Both the position numbers and the translations under genes were made by a program. This document shows, piece after piece, positions 6,149 through 7,374 of a stretch of DNA of 7,374 bases. The notes under the pieces are model-generated. The model had not been told where the DNA came from, ran no database searches, and saw only the letters and a program-made list of their open reading frames with translations. The DNA comes from PNKC01 sp039917655 (lineage in GTDB: Bacteria; Chloroflexota; Dehalococcoidia; Tepidiformales; Tepidiformaceae), in the NCBI GenBank assembly GCA_039917655.1, contig JBDSJC010000104.1, positions 1 to 7,374 on the forward strand, given 5' to 3'. Within the stretch, counting starts at the first letter, position 1. Each line of letters opens with the position of its first letter.

Positions 6149-6658
6149 ATGCTCGAACCGGAACACATCCAGCGCGCGGCCGGGGCGGCCACTCCGCGCG
6201 CCAGCCTCGTCCTCTCCGCCGGGGAATCCGGTTCGCTTTCGAACATCTGGATGGGCGGCGCGCACAGCCACCGGGGCGACGAGATCCGGCATGAGGCGCT
6301 CGCCGGCTGCTGGCTTATCGATACCGCCGGCGATATGCCAGCCGAACACCGGGCCGCGGCCCTCCGCTTGATCGCCTGTGTATTCGTTGACACTGAGGGC
6401 GTACCTTCGCCCTTTTGGCGAATTGAACAGACCGTGGCCGATGCGGCCGGCGCTGCTCGCGGCGAATCCGGACCGGCGCCGACGGACATCTACATCGTCT
6501 GCCAACACGGCATGAACCGCAGCGGGCTGGTCACCGGGCTGCTGCTCCAGGAACTCGGACTGCCTCCCACCGACGCCATAGGACGTATTCGCCGCCACCG
6601 CCCGGGCGCGCTTTCGAACCACACCTTCGAACGTCTACTGCGCCACGGGGTGCAGTAA
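6149..6658 (+). CDS. CX5R protein-phosphatase-like protein (dual-specificity phosphatase fold)
   Basis: A 169-residue soluble protein. The key sign is YIVCQHGMNRSG: C118-X5-R124-S125, the phosphate-binding loop of cysteine phosphatases of the dual-specificity type, followed by a helix (LVTGLLLQELG) and RRHRPGALSNHTFERLL, which matches the RPGAL..N..F end of that fold. An aspartate before the loop (D81, in FVDTEG) is a possible general acid. The substrate (phosphoprotein, phosphoinositide or RNA end) cannot be told. The start at ATG 6149 is chosen because the earlier in-frame TTG at 6098 has no ribosome site and would add a nondescript 17 residues; no good Shine-Dalgarno is seen for 6149 either. 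It follows the radical SAM gene by 89 bases and is convergent with moeA, 6 bases away. The motif and fold end are clear; the cellular role is open. Confidence 0.8.
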   Translation: MLEPEHIQRAAGAATPRASLVLSAGESGSLSNIWMGGAHSHRGDEIRHEALAGCWLIDTAGDMPAEHRAAALRLIACVFVDTEGVPSPFWRIEQTVADAAGAARGESGPAPTDIYIVCQHGMNRSGLVTGLLLQELGLPPTDAIGRIRRHRPGALSNHTFERLLRHGVQ

Positions 6659-6664
6659 CTGCTC

Positions 6665-7374
6665 CTACGGGGAATGTTCCCAATCGAGCATCATCACGTC
6701 GATTTCGTCGCCAGGCCGCGCTTCTGGCACGTCTTCGGGGATGATCGTGAGGGCGTTCGCGGCGCTCATGCTCGTGAGGATGCCGCTGCCCTGTGGGCCG
6801 GTGAGGTCAGCGTAGTAGCGGCCGTCTTCACCCTGTGTGACGATGCAGCGGGCGTAGAAGCGGCGGCCGTCCGTGTTCTGCACGGAGTCCCGCGTAATCG
6901 CCTTGACCACAGGCCGCTCCCAGTTTGTGCGGCCCATCATCGTGAAGATCGCTGGCCGGCCGAACAGTTCGAAGGAGACCATCGAACTTACCGGGTTGCC
7001 CGGCAGTCCGAGATGCGGCACGGTGCGCCCATCCGGGGCCTTAAACGCGCCGAACGCCAGCGGCTTGCCAGGCTTCATCCGCACCGTCCAGAAGTCCACC
7101 TTGCCTTCGCGCGCCAGGACATCCTTCACCACGTCGAAATCGCCGCGTGAGACGCCCGCGCTGGTCACAAGCATGTCGGCGTCTAGGCCTTCGCGGATCT
7201 TCGCCGTCAGGTCTTCGACCGTGTCTTTGGCGATTCCCAGCAGCCGGGGGATGCCGCCATATTTCGCCACCATCGCTGCCACGCTGTGGGCGTTTGCGTC
7301 GTAGATGCGCCCCGGCAGCAGTGGATTGCCCGGCTCCGTGACCTCGTCGCCGGTCGAGAGGATGGCGACCACCG
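6665..7374 (-). CDS. moeA: Molybdopterin molybdenumtransferase MoeA, 5'-truncated by window edge
   Basis: Inserts molybdate into adenylylated molybdopterin in molybdenum cofactor synthesis; a cytoplasmic dimer. The visible 235 codons plus two bases are the C-terminal half of a family of about 400 residues. Seen, counted from the first full codon: VAILSTGDEV at the start of the MogA-like domain, the TSAGVSRGDFD loop (about 70-80; usually SGGVS.GD.D, so a Gly to Ala change), VRMKPGKPLAFG, GLPGNPVSS (122-130), then the small C-terminal beta domain ending in PGDEIDVMMLDWEH. A GTG at 7372 is an internal valine, not a start, since the STGDE strand normally lies mid-protein. Its TAG stop is 6 bases from the stop of the convergent phosphatase-like gene, leaving no room for a separate terminator. 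Identity is secure. Confidence 0.95.
   Translation of the reverse strand, partial: VVAILSTGDEVTEPGNPLLPGRIYDANAHSVAAMVAKYGGIPRLLGIAKDTVEDLTAKIREGLDADMLVTSAGVSRGDFDVVKDVLAREGKVDFWTVRMKPGKPLAFGAFKAPDGRTVPHLGLPGNPVSSMVSFELFGRPAIFTMMGRTNWERPVVKAITRDSVQNTDGRRFYARCIVTQGEDGRYYADLTGPQGSGILTSMSAANALTIIPEDVPEARPGDEIDVMMLDWEHSP

Noticed and set aside
6665..7372. moeA as a complete gene starting at GTG 7372
   Set aside because: The visible part begins at the STGDE strand in the middle of the family; the N-terminal domains are missing only because the window ends.

Overview
The window is a GC-rich, gene-dense bacterial chromosomal segment made mostly of housekeeping genes, with no phage, plasmid, transposase, CRISPR or RNA-gene signature. 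The MEP isoprenoid route (ispD-ispF), molybdenum cofactor synthesis (moeA), a TIGR03960-type B12-binding-like radical SAM protein and the wording of the PNPase point to a free-living bacterium. Chloroflexota (Dehalococcoidia-like) is my best guess, from remembered PNPase wording and an intergenic repeat of a kind I associate with such genomes. That placement is an inference, not a result.

Layout. (1) Bases 1-1785, minus strand: rpsO (S15) followed by pnp, the classical rpsO-pnp order; pnp is cut by the left edge. A terminator-like hairpin starts inside the last codons of rpsO, and a second hairpin lies in the pnp leader. (2) Bases 1843-2702, plus strand, divergent from rpsO: a small P-loop kinase-like ATPase translationally coupled (ATGA overlap) to a small protein resembling the dimeric alpha/beta-barrel superfamily. 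(3) Bases 2703-2869: a 167-base convergent gap with two stem-loops and a CCCTGAGCTTGTCGAAGGG repeat motif. (4) Bases 2870-4017, minus strand: ispD and ispF, overlapping by one base, two non-consecutive steps of the MEP pathway. (5) Bases 4155-6059, plus strand: a 634-residue radical SAM protein with a strong Shine-Dalgarno, followed by a small CX5R phosphatase-like gene (6149-6658). (6) Bases 6665-7374, minus strand: the C-terminal part of moeA, meeting the phosphatase gene tail to tail with only 6 bases between.

How they work together: S15 and PNPase link ribosome assembly and RNA turnover. IspD and IspF feed isoprenoid precursor synthesis. MoeA inserts molybdenum into molybdopterin. The kinase/barrel pair, the radical SAM protein and the phosphatase-like protein have no assignable substrates. 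I do not see a convincing new multi-gene system; the most interesting points are the overlapped rpsO terminator, the structured intergenic repeat, the extra cysteine set of the radical SAM protein and the two small uncharacterised units.
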